The position numbers and the translations under genes were made by a program. A stretch of DNA of 56,826 nt from Arthrobacter wenxiniae (GTDB lineage: Bacteria; Actinomycetota; Actinomycetes; Actinomycetales; Micrococcaceae). Positions 25,832-34,565 of the stretch are shown here, piece by piece. The notes under the pieces are model-generated. The model was not told where the DNA came from, did not search any database, and saw nothing but the letters and a program-made list of their open reading frames with translations. The DNA lies in contig NZ_JAAMFM010000029.1 of assembly GCF_013376105.1 (NCBI RefSeq), positions 1 through 56,826 on the forward strand. The letters run 5' to 3'. Position 1 is the first letter of the stretch; the number at the start of each line of letters is the position of its first letter.

Positions 25832-26827
25832 GTGACCATCATTGACAACGGCGTGTACGTGGACGGTGTCCGCGTCTCCTCCCCGGTAAGCCTCGACCAG
25901 ACCTACGAAGCCATGGCGGCGTGCGGCGGCATGGCATGGATCGGCCTGTTCCGCCCCGACGCCGCGGAAATGGCGTCGCTCGCCGCCGAATTCCAGCTCC
26001 ATGAGCTCGCCGTGGAAGACGCCATCAAGGCGCACCAGCGGCCCAAGATGGAGAGGTACGACGACGTCCTGTTCACTGTGCTGCGCCCCGCACGCTACCT
26101 GGATGCGGAGGAGGCGGTCGAGTTTGGCGAGTTGCATGTTTTCACCGGGCCGAACTTCGTCATAACCATCCGGCACGCCGAAACGCCCGGGCTCGCGTCC
26201 ACCAGGCACCGGCTGGAGGAGGACGCGGCCCTGCTTGCCCGGGGCCCCGAGGCCGTCCTGTACGCCATCATGGACCAGGTGGTAGACGATTACCTGCCCG
26301 TGGTCAGCGGGCTGGAAAACGACATTGACGAGATCGAGGACCAGCTGTTTGCCGGCTACCCCCATGTCTCGCGCAGGATTTACCAGCTATCCCGCGAGGT
26401 CATCCACTTCCAGCGCGCCATCCACCCGCTCCGTGAGACGCTCGGACGGCTCAAGGCGGGGTTTGAGAAGTACGGCGTCGACGTGGAGCTCCAGCGCTAC
26501 CTGCGCGACGTCGAGGACCACGTGGAGTCGCTGACCGCGAAGTCCGACTCCTTCCGGCAGCTGCTGCAAAATGCGCTCACCGTGGACGGCACGCTCACCG
26601 CCAACCGCCAGAACGAGGCCAGCACCGCACAAAACGAACAGGTCAAGAAGATCTCCTCCTGGGCCGCCATCCTGTTCGCCCCGACGTTCGTGGCCGGCGT
26701 CTACGGCATGAACTTCCACAACATGCCGGAGCTGGCGTGGCCGTGGGGCTACCCGATGGCGATCGGCCTCATGGTCCTCATCGGAGCCGCCATGTACGTG
26801 ATTTTCAAGCGGAAGACCTGGCTGTAG
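25832..26827 (+). CDS. corA: CorA-type magnesium/cobalt channel
   Basis: The 331-residue protein ends with two transmembrane helices and the diagnostic YGMNFHNMPE motif (GMN about residues 290-292) between them. It has a large N-terminal cytoplasmic domain and a long helix (LLQNALTVDGTLTANRQNE, then STAQNEQVKKISSWAAIL). CorA pentamers move Mg2+ and Co2+ across the membrane. The start is GTG at 25832; upstream codons in that frame belong to the AsnC gene region. Its last 23 bp overlap the 3-prime end of bioD on the opposite strand. Confidence 0.93.
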   Translation: MTIIDNGVYVDGVRVSSPVSLDQTYEAMAACGGMAWIGLFRPDAAEMASLAAEFQLHELAVEDAIKAHQRPKMERYDDVLFTVLRPARYLDAEEAVEFGELHVFTGPNFVITIRHAETPGLASTRHRLEEDAALLARGPEAVLYAIMDQVVDDYLPVVSGLENDIDEIEDQLFAGYPHVSRRIYQLSREVIHFQRAIHPLRETLGRLKAGFEKYGVDVELQRYLRDVEDHVESLTAKSDSFRQLLQNALTVDGTLTANRQNEASTAQNEQVKKISSWAAILFAPTFVAGVYGMNFHNMPELAWPWGYPMAIGLMVLIGAAMYVIFKRKTWL

Positions 26828-27551
26828 CGCTGCGGCGGCGCGTCGGCCCGGCCGCGGCAGGCAGGCGCAGCCAGTCCGGCGCCTGTTCCTGGAAGGTGTG
26901 CGGGTCCAGGCCGGCGGCCCCGGCCGGCAGCGCACCCAAATACGGGGTGGGCAGCCGCTGGAAATAGCTGCGGTTGTCCTCGTCAATGACCGACGGCGAT
27001 GCCGGCCAGGAGCCCACCACCAGTCCGGCGGCGGGCAGGCCGCGGCGTTCCAGTGCCTCCAGCGTCAGCAGGGTGTGGTTCAGCGTGCCCAGGCCGCTGC
27101 GGCAGGCCACAACGATCCTGCAGCGGGCGGCCCCGGCCGCTCGTCCCACAGCCGCCGCGAGGTCCGCGACGGTGTGGCCCTCCGCGTCCAGCTCCACGAG
27201 CAGGCCGCCTGCGCCTTCGACGAGGACGTGGTCGAAGCCCGCGGCCAGTCCCGAGATCCGGTCCACATGGTGCGCCAGTGCCGGCAGCGCCCGGCCTTCG
27301 CGGGCTGCGGCGGCCACCGGCGCCATGGGGGCAAGGAGACGGATGCCTTCACAGACCGTCCCGACGCCGGAGAGCCGGGCCACCTCGTCCATGTCGCCGG
27401 TGCCGCCCGGGGCCACTCCCGTCTGGGTCGGCTTGTAGGCGGCCACGGCGGCCCCGCCGGCGGCGAGCGCGGCGGCGAGGGCCGCCGTCGTGACGGTCTT
27501 GCCGACGTCGGTGTCCGTGCCGGTGACAAAGGTGATGGCGGCTTCTTTCAC
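26805..27551 (-). CDS. bioD: Dethiobiotin synthase
   Basis: BioD closes the ureido ring of biotin using ATP and CO2. The 248-residue protein has the P-loop FVTGTDTDVGKTVTTAAL (about residues 8-25), YKPTQTGV, and VLVEGAGGLLVELD with the conserved acidic and Gly residues. The start is GTG at 27551, overlapping the TGA of the upstream P450 gene as GTGA, so translation is coupled. It is the last gene of the biotin operon. The C-terminal end runs 23 bp into corA on the other strand. Confidence 0.94.
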   Translation of the reverse strand: MKEAAITFVTGTDTDVGKTVTTAALAAALAAGGAAVAAYKPTQTGVAPGGTGDMDEVARLSGVGTVCEGIRLLAPMAPVAAAAREGRALPALAHHVDRISGLAAGFDHVLVEGAGGLLVELDAEGHTVADLAAAVGRAAGAARCRIVVACRSGLGTLNHTLLTLEALERRGLPAAGLVVGSWPASPSVIDEDNRSYFQRLPTPYLGALPAGAAGLDPHTFQEQAPDWLRLPAAAGPTRRRSATARSSA

Positions 27552-28684
27552 GGTTTTCCTTGGGTCGCGGTGACGGTGAGCGGGGCCTGGAAGGACAGCA
27601 GCCGCAGCCACTGCGGCGGCTGCCCGGCCAGGCGCAGCCCGGGAAGGGCGGCGGCGGTCTCCTGCACGACCAGCACGGTCTCCAGTTCGGCCAGCCGGGC
27701 CCCAAGGCAGCGGTGCAGGCCGTGGCCGAAGGCCAGCGAATAGGCGGTGGGCCCCGCCTCGGCGGGGTGGCGTCCGCTGAGTTCGAGCAGGATCTCCGCC
27801 CCCGCCGGCAGGCTCGCGCCGGCCAGCATCGTGTCGCGGAGGGCGGCCCGCCGCCAGGTGTGGACGGAGGACTCGGTGGCGAGGACCCGGCGGACGTGGG
27901 CCTGTGCCTTCTCGTGCGCGGCCAGGGCGGCCCATGGGACGGCGGCCGGGGCCCCGAAGGCGTCCACTTCCGGGGCTCCGGAGGCGTCCGCTTCCGGAGC
28001 ACCGGCGGCGTCCGCGGAGTCAAGGCCGCGGTACAGGGCCGTGTTGATGAGCTGCGAGGTGGTCTCCTGCCCGGCGATGACCAAGAAATACCCCAGCGAG
28101 CACACTTCGGCGGCGTCCAGTCCGGCCGCGTCCAGCACCCCGAACAGGGACGCCGTGCCGCGGGCACGCGCGGCCTCCTCCCGGAGCCACACGTAGAATT
28201 CGGCGGCACTGTGCGCCAGGACCTGCTGCCGGTCCGGGTCCGGCCAGCCCCAGAACAGCTCAAGCGAATCGCGGCTCCAGCGCTTGAGAAGGCCCAGCTC
28301 CGGGGTCGGATGGCCCGTCAGCTCGGCCATGACGAGAGGCGGGATGTGGCGGGCCACGGCGTCGGCCAGGTCCACGGGCCCGTGCAGCAGCCCGGCCGCC
28401 GCGACGGCCAGCCGCTGCCGCGCCAGTTCACGCACCCGCGGCGCGATGGCGGCCACCTTGGCAGGCGTGAAGAACCGCCCCACCACGGTCCGCACGGTGC
28501 GGTGCCGCTCCCCCGTGGCGGAGGCCAGCACGGGCGGCAGGGCAAAACGCACCCTGCTCAGGATGCGCAGGGTGGCCGGGGCCAGCGGCACCACCGACGT
28601 CAGCGCGTTTGTCGGGGCAAAGTCCTCCGTGCGGCGCATGACCTCGCGCACCTGCACAGGGTCCCCGATCACCGTGAAGGTCAT
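27548..28684 (-). CDS. Divergent cytochrome P450 inside the biotin operon, lacking ExxR
   Basis: The 378-residue protein keeps the P450 heme-Cys motif (AFGHGLHRCLGARLAELE, C326), the I-helix AGQETTS (about 204-210) and the C-helix HRTVRTVVGRFFTP. The K-helix position that should read ExxR is RRVLA (about 265-269), and the meander between K helix and Cys loop is shortened to about 20 residues (ELSGRHPAEAGPTAYSL), so the whole Glu-Arg-Arg triad is missing. A repeat-like Ala/Gly/Pro/Asp insert (about 222-250) replaces the J helix. It overlaps bioF (ATGA) and bioD (GTGA). By position it could be a BioI-like pimelate-forming enzyme, but its fold or activity may be altered. No redox partner gene is adjacent. 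Confidence 0.85.
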   Translation of the reverse strand: MTFTVIGDPVQVREVMRRTEDFAPTNALTSVVPLAPATLRILSRVRFALPPVLASATGERHRTVRTVVGRFFTPAKVAAIAPRVRELARQRLAVAAAGLLHGPVDLADAVARHIPPLVMAELTGHPTPELGLLKRWSRDSLELFWGWPDPDRQQVLAHSAAEFYVWLREEAARARGTASLFGVLDAAGLDAAEVCSLGYFLVIAGQETTSQLINTALYRGLDSADAAGAPEADASGAPEVDAFGAPAAVPWAALAAHEKAQAHVRRVLATESSVHTWRRAALRDTMLAGASLPAGAEILLELSGRHPAEAGPTAYSLAFGHGLHRCLGARLAELETVLVVQETAAALPGLRLAGQPPQWLRLLSFQAPLTVTATQGKP

Positions 28685-29853
28685 GCGGCACCCACTGCCC
28701 GGGCGACGGCGGCGGCTGCCCGGTCCAGTTCCCCGTCACTCAGGTTCGCCCGGGCCGTGAGGCGCAGTCGGGACACGCCGTCGGGCACGCTGGGCGGGCG
28801 GAAGCACCCCACGGCCACGCCCGCGTGGCGCAGTCCGGCGGCCAGCGAAGCGGCGCGGTCCGCCGTCCCGACGGGGATGGACTGCACGGCGCCGGCCGCG
28901 GCAACCGTCCCGCACCGCTGCGCCAGCGCGGCGGCGTTGCCAAGCACACGCCGGGCCAGCGCGGGTTCCGCCAGCACGATCCGCGCAGCCTCGGCCGCTG
29001 CCGCCGCCGCGGAAGGCGCCAGGGCCGTGTCGAAGATGAAGGTCCGCGCCGTGTTGGCCAAGTGCTCGCGCAGCAGCTGCGAGCCCAGGACGGCGCCGCC
29101 CTGCGAGCCGAGTGCCTTGGACAGCGTGGCCGTGACGGCCACATGCGCCGCACCGGCGAGCCCGGCCGCATGCACGGCCCCGCGGCCGGCACCGGCCACC
29201 CCGATCCCGTGCGCCTCGTCGACCAGCAGCAGCGCGTCGTATTCGCCGCACAGGGCCGCCGCCTCCGCCAGCGGGGCGGCGTCCCCCAGCACCGAATAGA
29301 TGGATTCAAGCACGACGACGGCCCGTGGCTGGGTGCGCCCGGCCAGTGCCGCCCTGATCCCCGCCGTGTCCTGGTGGGCCACGGACACTGACGGCGAGCG
29401 CGAGAGCCGGATGCCGTCGAGCAGCGAGGCGTGCACGTGGGCGTCGTGGACCATGAGGGTTCCGGGGCCGCCCAGTGCCGCAAGCACCCCCAGGTTGGCG
29501 GTGTAGCCGCTGGAGAAGGCCAGCGCGGCGTCCTGGCCGGTGAGCAGGCACAGCCGCCGCTCCAAGTCCAGGTGGGCGGACGTGGTGCCGCACACCACCC
29601 GGGACGCGCGGGCACCGGCACCGTGCTCGGACAGCGCCCTGGCGGCGGCGGCGATGACGCGCGGGTCGGCGGACAGCCCCAGGTAGTCGTTGGAGGCCAG
29701 ATCGATGAGCCGTGGCGGCAGCTCCGTGCCGCGGACAAGCCCGCGCCGTGCGCGGACGGCGGCCCGGGAGGCCAGCCAGGCGTCCATGGCCGTCGCTGGG
29801 CCTGGCGCCGCCGTGCCTGGCGCCGCCGTGCCTGGTGCACCCAAGCCGGCCAT
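28681..29853 (-). CDS. bioF: 8-amino-7-oxononanoate synthase
   Basis: BioF condenses pimeloyl-thioester with alanine. The 390-residue alpha-oxoamine synthase has SNDYLGLSADPRV, GARASRVVCGTTSAHLDLER, VHDAHVHASLLDGIRLSR, the aspartate motif LLVDEAHGIGVAG, and the PLP lysine K246 in TLSKALGSQGG. The N-terminus carries a short GTAAP-type tandem repeat (a 15-bp direct repeat in the DNA) not needed for the fold. Start and stop overlap neighbours as ATGA at both ends, indicating translational coupling with bioA and the P450. Confidence 0.95.
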   Translation of the reverse strand: MAGLGAPGTAAPGTAAPGPATAMDAWLASRAAVRARRGLVRGTELPPRLIDLASNDYLGLSADPRVIAAAARALSEHGAGARASRVVCGTTSAHLDLERRLCLLTGQDAALAFSSGYTANLGVLAALGGPGTLMVHDAHVHASLLDGIRLSRSPSVSVAHQDTAGIRAALAGRTQPRAVVVLESIYSVLGDAAPLAEAAALCGEYDALLLVDEAHGIGVAGAGRGAVHAAGLAGAAHVAVTATLSKALGSQGGAVLGSQLLREHLANTARTFIFDTALAPSAAAAAAEAARIVLAEPALARRVLGNAAALAQRCGTVAAAGAVQSIPVGTADRAASLAAGLRHAGVAVGCFRPPSVPDGVSRLRLTARANLSDGELDRAAAAVARAVGAA

Positions 29854-31193
29854 CAGCCGTGCACCCGGGCGACGGCCGCGCGGATGCCGGCGCCGATCGT
29901 GGCGACATCCTCCGGTGTGCTGGTGTACGGCGGCATGGTGTAGACGAGGTTGCGGAAGGGCCGCACCCACACGCCGAGTTCCAGCGCCGCGCGCGTCACC
30001 GCCGGCACGTTGACCGGCCCGGTGAGTTCGACCACGCCCACCGCTCCGAGTACACGCACCTCCCGGACGGCAGCGAGGGAGGCGGCCGGGGCCAGGGTGG
30101 CCTGCAGGCCCCGCTCGATCCCCAACACCTGGTCCTTCCAGCCAGCGGAGACCAGCAGTTCCAGGGACGCGCAGGCGACGGCGCAGGCCAAGGGGTTGCC
30201 CATGAAGGTGGGCCCGTGCAGCAGGGCGCGCAGCGGCGAGGCCGTGATGGCGCGGGCGACGTCCGCCGAACACAGCGTTGCAGCCAGCGTGAGGTAGCCG
30301 CCCGTCAGCGCCTTGCCCACGCACATGATGTCCGGGACCACGCCCGCCCAGTCGGAGCCAAAAAGCTTCCCCGTCCGGCCCAGGCCGGTGGCGATCTCGT
30401 CGCCAATGAGCAGCAGCCCGTTGTCGCTGGCCACGCGCCGGGCCGCGGCGAGCGCACCTGGGGCGTAGGCGTGCATGCCGCCGGCGCCCTGCAGCACCGG
30501 CTCCAGGATGATGGCGGCCAGCTCGTCGCGGTGGCGGGCCACGGTGTCCTCAAGGACGCCGACCCAGCGGGCGAGCTCGTCCGCGTCGGCCACCAGTTCG
30601 CCGCCCAGCTGCCGGGCGGCGGGCGGGCGGGGCAGGAAAAGCTGTTCGGCAATGAGTGACGGAAAGGCCGAGTGCATGCCGTCCACCGGATCGCACACGC
30701 CCATGGCGGCAAACGTGTCCCCGTGGTAGCCGCCGCGCAGCGCCAGGAACCGCGTCCGCCGGGGCCGGCCGCGGCCCAGCTGGTACTGCACGGCCAGCTT
30801 CAGGGCCACCTCCACGGACACCGAGCCGGAGTCCGCCAGGAACACGTGGTCCAGGCCGCCCGGCGTCATTGCCACGAGCCGTTCGGCCAGCTCGACGGCC
30901 GGCGCGTGGGTCAGTCCGCCGAACATGACGTGGCTGAAGCGGCCGGCCTGCTCCAGGAGGGCGCGGTCCAGCACGGGGTTGCGGTAGCCGTGGATGGCGG
31001 ACCACCAGGAACTCATGGCGTCCACGGCCTCGAACCGGGTGCCGTCGGCCGCGCCCAGGCTCAGCCGCGTCCCGGACGCGCCAAGGACGGCGTAGGGCGC
31101 GTCGCCGTCCAGCGGCGCGTAGGGGTGCCACAGCAGCCCCCTGTCTCGGGCTATCAGCTCGGGGGCTGCGGCCGGTGCCGCGCACTCAGGCAT
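29853..31193 (-). CDS. bioA: Adenosylmethionine-8-amino-7-oxononanoate aminotransferase
   Basis: BioA converts KAPA to DAPA with SAM as amino donor. The 446-residue class III aminotransferase has [11 protein letters not shown], the diagnostic [82 protein letters not shown] and the PLP lysine in [17 protein letters not shown]. The start at 31193 lies eight bases inside the 3-prime end of bioB. It is the second gene of the operon. Confidence 0.95.
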   Translation of the reverse strand: MPECAAPAAAPELIARDRGLLWHPYAPLDGDAPYAVLGASGTRLSLGAADGTRFEAVDAMSSWWSAIHGYRNPVLDRALLEQAGRFSHVMFGGLTHAPAVELAERLVAMTPGGLDHVFLADSGSVSVEVALKLAVQYQLGRGRPRRTRFLALRGGYHGDTFAAMGVCDPVDGMHSAFPSLIAEQLFLPRPPAARQLGGELVADADELARWVGVLEDTVARHRDELAAIILEPVLQGAGGMHAYAPGALAAARRVASDNGLLLIGDEIATGLGRTGKLFGSDWAGVVPDIMCVGKALTGGYLTLAATLCSADVARAITASPLRALLHGPTFMGNPLACAVACASLELLVSAGWKDQVLGIERGLQATLAPAASLAAVREVRVLGAVGVVELTGPVNVPAVTRAALELGVWVRPFRNLVYTMPPYTSTPEDVATIGAGIRAAVARVHG

Positions 31194-32280
31194 TGGGGGC
31201 CACGGCCGTCCCCGCCCCGCGGCGGCGGATGGTGGCGGGCGCGCCCGGGGAGGCGCCGGCGTCGTCCGCCGCCTCCGGCCGGGAGGACGGGCCGGAAGAG
31301 CCGGTGCCCAGGACCACAAAGCCGTTGTCGGCGATCATGTCCAGGTCGGCCCGTCCTTCCTGACCTTCGCTGGTGAGATAGTCGCCCAGGAAGAGGGAGT
31401 TCGCCACGTGCAGGGCGAGGGGCTGGAGGGTGCGCAGGTGCATTTCGCGCCCGCCGGCCATGCGGAGCTCGGTGGCGGGGCAGGCGAAGCGGACCATGGC
31501 CAGGATGCGCAGGCACTGGGCCGGCGTGAGCAGCCAGGTGCCTTCCAGCGGCGTGCCGTCGAAGGGCATGAGGAAGTTGACCGGGATCGATTCGCTGCCG
31601 AGCGCGCGGAGGGTGAAGACGGCGTCGACGAGGTCGCTGTTGCTCTCCCCCATGCCGGCGATCAGTCCGGAGCACGGCGACAGGCCGGCGTCCTTGGCGT
31701 GCTCCACGGTCTGCACGCGCTCGGTGAAGGTGTGCGTGGAGCAGATGTCGGCGTAGTTGCTTTCGCTGGTGTTGAGGTTGTGGTTGTAGGCGTCGACGCC
31801 GGCGTCCTTGAGGCGCCCGGCCTGCCCGCCCTTCAGGATGCCCAGGCAGGCGCAGACCTCCACGCCCGGGTGCTCGCCCTTGAGGCCGGCGACCATGCCC
31901 GCCACGCGGTCCACGTCGCGGTCGCTGGGGCCGCGGCCGCTGGCCACCAGGCAGACCCGCGAGGCCCCGGCGCGGATGCCGGTGGCCGCCTGGGCCGCCG
32001 CCTCCTCCGGCTTGAGCCAGCTGTACTTCAGGATCTGGGCGGCCGAGCCGAGGCGCTGGGAGCAGTAGGTGCAGTCTTCCGGGCACAGGCCGGATTTCAG
32101 GTTGACGAGGTAGTTCACCTTGACGGTGTTGGCGAAGTGGGCCCGGCGCAGGCGGGCGGCGGCGGCCACAACGTCCAGCAGCTGGGCGTCGGATGATTCG
32201 AGGACGGCGAGGGCTTCTTCGCGGCTCAGGGTGGCGCCGGCGAGCTGCCGGTCGGCGAGGTCTTGAAAGTAATTGAACAC
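31186..32280 (-). CDS. bioB: Biotin synthase
   Basis: BioB is a radical SAM enzyme that inserts sulfur into dethiobiotin. The 364-residue protein has the CxxxCxxC cluster (C66, C70, C73 in [12 protein letters not shown]), the second-cluster Cys residues and the EVCACLGIL and [11 protein letters not shown] segments of the family. The predicted start is GTG at 32280 with no ribosome binding site; a -10 box lies just upstream, so the mRNA may be leaderless. A BioQ-type palindrome covers this start. A C-terminal Ala/Pro/Arg extension of about 35 residues follows the core. Confidence 0.95.
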   Translation of the reverse strand: MFNYFQDLADRQLAGATLSREEALAVLESSDAQLLDVVAAAARLRRAHFANTVKVNYLVNLKSGLCPEDCTYCSQRLGSAAQILKYSWLKPEEAAAQAATGIRAGASRVCLVASGRGPSDRDVDRVAGMVAGLKGEHPGVEVCACLGILKGGQAGRLKDAGVDAYNHNLNTSESNYADICSTHTFTERVQTVEHAKDAGLSPCSGLIAGMGESNSDLVDAVFTLRALGSESIPVNFLMPFDGTPLEGTWLLTPAQCLRILAMVRFACPATELRMAGGREMHLRTLQPLALHVANSLFLGDYLTSEGQEGRADLDMIADNGFVVLGTGSSGPSSRPEAADDAGASPGAPATIRRRGAGTAVAPNA

Positions 32281-32287
32281 CGTTCAA
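32273..32287. promoter_or_regulatory. BioQ-type operator on the bioB start codon
   Basis: TTGAACACCGTTCAA is a perfect 6-3-6 palindrome that includes the bioB GTG start. BioQ regulators of actinobacteria bind TGAAC-N3-GTTxx palindromes in front of bio genes, and a BioQ-like TetR gene lies divergently 180 bp away. Binding here would block both the -10 box and the transcription start. The match was made by eye. Confidence 0.75.
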
Positions 32288-32315
32288 GTTTGTGGCGGGG
32301 CGCGCCTGCTGTCAA
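32287..32315 (-). promoter_or_regulatory. Predicted sigma-70 promoter of the biotin operon
   Basis: Reading leftward, TTGACA (complement of 32310-32315) is followed by a 17-bp spacer and CAAACT (complement of 32287-32292). Only part of the -10 is canonical. The expected transcription start then falls on or beside the bioB GTG at 32280, so the message would have essentially no leader. The -10 touches the operator palindrome. Confidence 0.55.
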
Positions 32316-32468
32316 CACCGGGCGGAGGCCGGCGGCGCCCTGCGGGCCGCGGACGGGGTTCCGATGGGGGAAGATGGAGGGACGCGCCGCCATGGCGCGC
32401 GGCGGTGCCGGGCAGCGACCCCCCACCCCGCCGGACGGCACCCCGGAGCATGGGACAGGAGGGCGGCC

Positions 32469-33071
32469 ATGCCGCTGACACGCGAGGCAATCGTGGATGC
32501 CGCGATGGGGATCCTGCGCGAATACGGCCTCGCCGACCTCTCCATGCGCCGCCTGGCCCGCGACCTCGACGTCCAGCCGGGGGCGCTCTACTGGCACGTC
32601 AAAAACAAGCAGGAGCTGCTCACGGTCCTCGCCGGCCTGATCCTGGCGCCCGTTGCCGGCCGCGAGGCCGCCACGGCGCGGGAGCTGGCGGTGGCGGTCC
32701 GCGCCGCGTTGCTGGCCGTGCGCGACGGCGCCGAGGTGGTGGCCCTTGCCCATGCGCTGAAACCCGACGCGCCGCCGCCGCTGCCGGGCTTCGGCGCGCT
32801 TCTGGCCGGCCAGGGGCTGCCCGAACGCGTGGCGGATGGTGCCGGCCGCGCACTGGTGCACTATGTCCTCGGCTCGGCCATGGAGGAGCAGACGCGCACC
32901 GGATTGTCCCGTGCGGGTCTGCTGGACGCCGTGGACGGACCCCCTGCCGGCAGCGCCGAGGAGGTTTTTCTGCTGGGCCTGGAGCTGTTCCTGGCCGGCG
33001 TCTCCGGCCGGGCGGCTGCGCCCGGAAGCCACGGAACGGCGCCCGGAAGCCACGGAACGGCGCCGGCGTAG
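32469..33071 (+). CDS. bioQ: TetR-family biotin regulator, BioQ-like
   Basis: The 200-residue protein has the TetR HTH at the N-terminus: LTREAIVDAAMGILREYGLA and MRRLARDLDVQPGALYWHVK, with KNKQELL following. The C-terminal half is a variable ligand domain. BioQ proteins repress bio genes; its divergent position against bioB and the nearby palindrome support this. GGAGGG lies upstream of the ATG. The C-terminus has an APGSHGT repeat encoded by 21-bp tandem copies. The specific identity as BioQ is inferred from context rather than from a diagnostic residue. Confidence 0.82.
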   Translation: MPLTREAIVDAAMGILREYGLADLSMRRLARDLDVQPGALYWHVKNKQELLTVLAGLILAPVAGREAATARELAVAVRAALLAVRDGAEVVALAHALKPDAPPPLPGFGALLAGQGLPERVADGAGRALVHYVLGSAMEEQTRTGLSRAGLLDAVDGPPAGSAEEVFLLGLELFLAGVSGRAAAPGSHGTAPGSHGTAPA

Positions 33072-33111
33072 GCGCGCGGCGCCAGCCTTGAGGTGCGGCG
33101 CCTGCGGCCCG

Positions 33112-34392
33112 CTACGTCCGCGCCAGCGCCTCAATGTCCTCCAGGAAGTCCTGGGCCACCGCGTCGCTGACGGTGGCACGGGTGTCCGCAATGGTCTCCA
33201 GGTAGTCGGCGGTGACGGGCCCGCCCGCCGGGGCGCCGCCGTCGTACACGGCCTTTTCCAGGGCGCGCTGGGACGCGCTGCGGGCGGCAAACTCGATGTC
33301 CGCCGGGGAGAAGCCGGCGCTGGCGGTGACCAGCCCCGCCACGTCCACCCGGTCCAGCGCGGCGGCCGGAATGAAGCGCGTCCACATGGCGGTGCGGGCC
33401 TCGGCATCGGGCAGGCCGATGGGGATGACGTAGTCGAAGCGGCCGTGGCGCAGGAAGGCCGAGTCCAGCGAGCGGATGAAGTTCGTGGCGCACACCAGCA
33501 GACGGCCGGGCTGGTCGCGGAACGCCGGGATGATCTTCAGCAGCTCATTGGTGACGCCCTGCATGGGCGACGGCGGCTCGCCTGAGCGCTGCGAGGCGAT
33601 CTCCTCGACCTCGTCGATGAACACGACCGCGTGCTCCAGCTCCGCGATGTCCAGGAACGTCTGCCGCAGGGCCCCGGCCAGCCCGCCCGGCTCCCCCGCG
33701 AGACGCGAGGGGAAAACCTCCACAAACGGCCACTCGAGCCGGGACGCGATGGCCTTGGCGAAAGTCGTCTTCCCGGTCCCGGGAGGGCCGAACAGCACCA
33801 CGGCGCGCGGCGGCACCACCCCGAACTCCTCCGCCAGCTCCGACTCGGCCAGCGGCAGGACCAGCCTGCGCTCCAGCAGCTCCTTTTCCGCCGTCATGCC
33901 CGCCACGCGGTCCCAGAGGTCGCGCGGGAGGAGCCTGCCGCCGAGCTCCTCCAGCGCCCCGAGCTCGGCGCGCTGGACGGGGACCCGTCGCTCAAAGTAG
34001 CGCAGGTTTTTCTTCACCACGAAGCCACGGTTGGAAAACGCCTCCACGCGCGTCTCGGTTTCCGGCATGAGGGCGGAAAGCTTGTTGAGCCCGTGCGCCG
34101 CCATGCGGTTTTCGACGGCGGCCAGCAGCGAGGTGCCGATCCCCCGGCCGCGGAACGGCGGCAGGGTGGACAGGAACACGATCCATCCCTGGTCGTGCGC
34201 CGCCCGGGCCACGGCGGCGCCCACCAGCTGCTCGCCGTGGACGGCCACCACGGCATGGTCCTTTTCGCAAGAGGCCAGCACCTCGGACAGGTCGTAGACG
34301 GGCTCCACGCCGTTGGCCCTCAGCGACTGCCACAGGGCCAGGATCCCCTCCACGTCCTGCGGATGAAAGTCGCGAATCTTCCACGTCGTCAT
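33112..34392 (-). CDS. Fusion of GNAT acetyltransferase and AAA+ ATPase
   Basis: The 426-residue protein joins two unrelated domains. Residues 1-135 are a GNAT domain with the acetyl-CoA loop RGRGIGT (81-87). Residues about 165-410 are an AAA+ domain with Walker A GPPGTGKTT (202-210), Walker B VVFIDE (256-261) and FLRHGRFDYVIPIGLP carrying the putative Arg finger. The AAA part is closest in look to FtsH/Cdc48-like remodelers but has no protease domain. AAGGGAG lies before the ATG at 34392. It could acetylate a protein as it is unfolded, or use ATP to gate acetylation. The target is unknown. Confidence 0.85.
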   Translation of the reverse strand: MTTWKIRDFHPQDVEGILALWQSLRANGVEPVYDLSEVLASCEKDHAVVAVHGEQLVGAAVARAAHDQGWIVFLSTLPPFRGRGIGTSLLAAVENRMAAHGLNKLSALMPETETRVEAFSNRGFVVKKNLRYFERRVPVQRAELGALEELGGRLLPRDLWDRVAGMTAEKELLERRLVLPLAESELAEEFGVVPPRAVVLFGPPGTGKTTFAKAIASRLEWPFVEVFPSRLAGEPGGLAGALRQTFLDIAELEHAVVFIDEVEEIASQRSGEPPSPMQGVTNELLKIIPAFRDQPGRLLVCATNFIRSLDSAFLRHGRFDYVIPIGLPDAEARTAMWTRFIPAAALDRVDVAGLVTASAGFSPADIEFAARSASQRALEKAVYDGGAPAGGPVTADYLETIADTRATVSDAVAQDFLEDIEALART

Positions 34393-34565
34393 GCTCGCTC
34401 CCTTGCGTCGTGCGGGCCGGCCTGCACACTCCGGTGCCAGCATCATGGCACACCCCCCGTGAATGTGCCCCAATGTGTCCTGTTCCGCGTCCGGCTGGAT
34501 GCCGGCGGTGCGCACAACAGCGTCATGCGTCCTGCCAGTGCCGACGGCTCCGCACCACAGGATTG

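Noticed and set aside
27560-29299. 579-codon rightward open frame opposite the P450 and bioF
   Set aside because: Antisense shadow of clearly homologous genes; composition Gly/Arg/Gln-rich, no domain.
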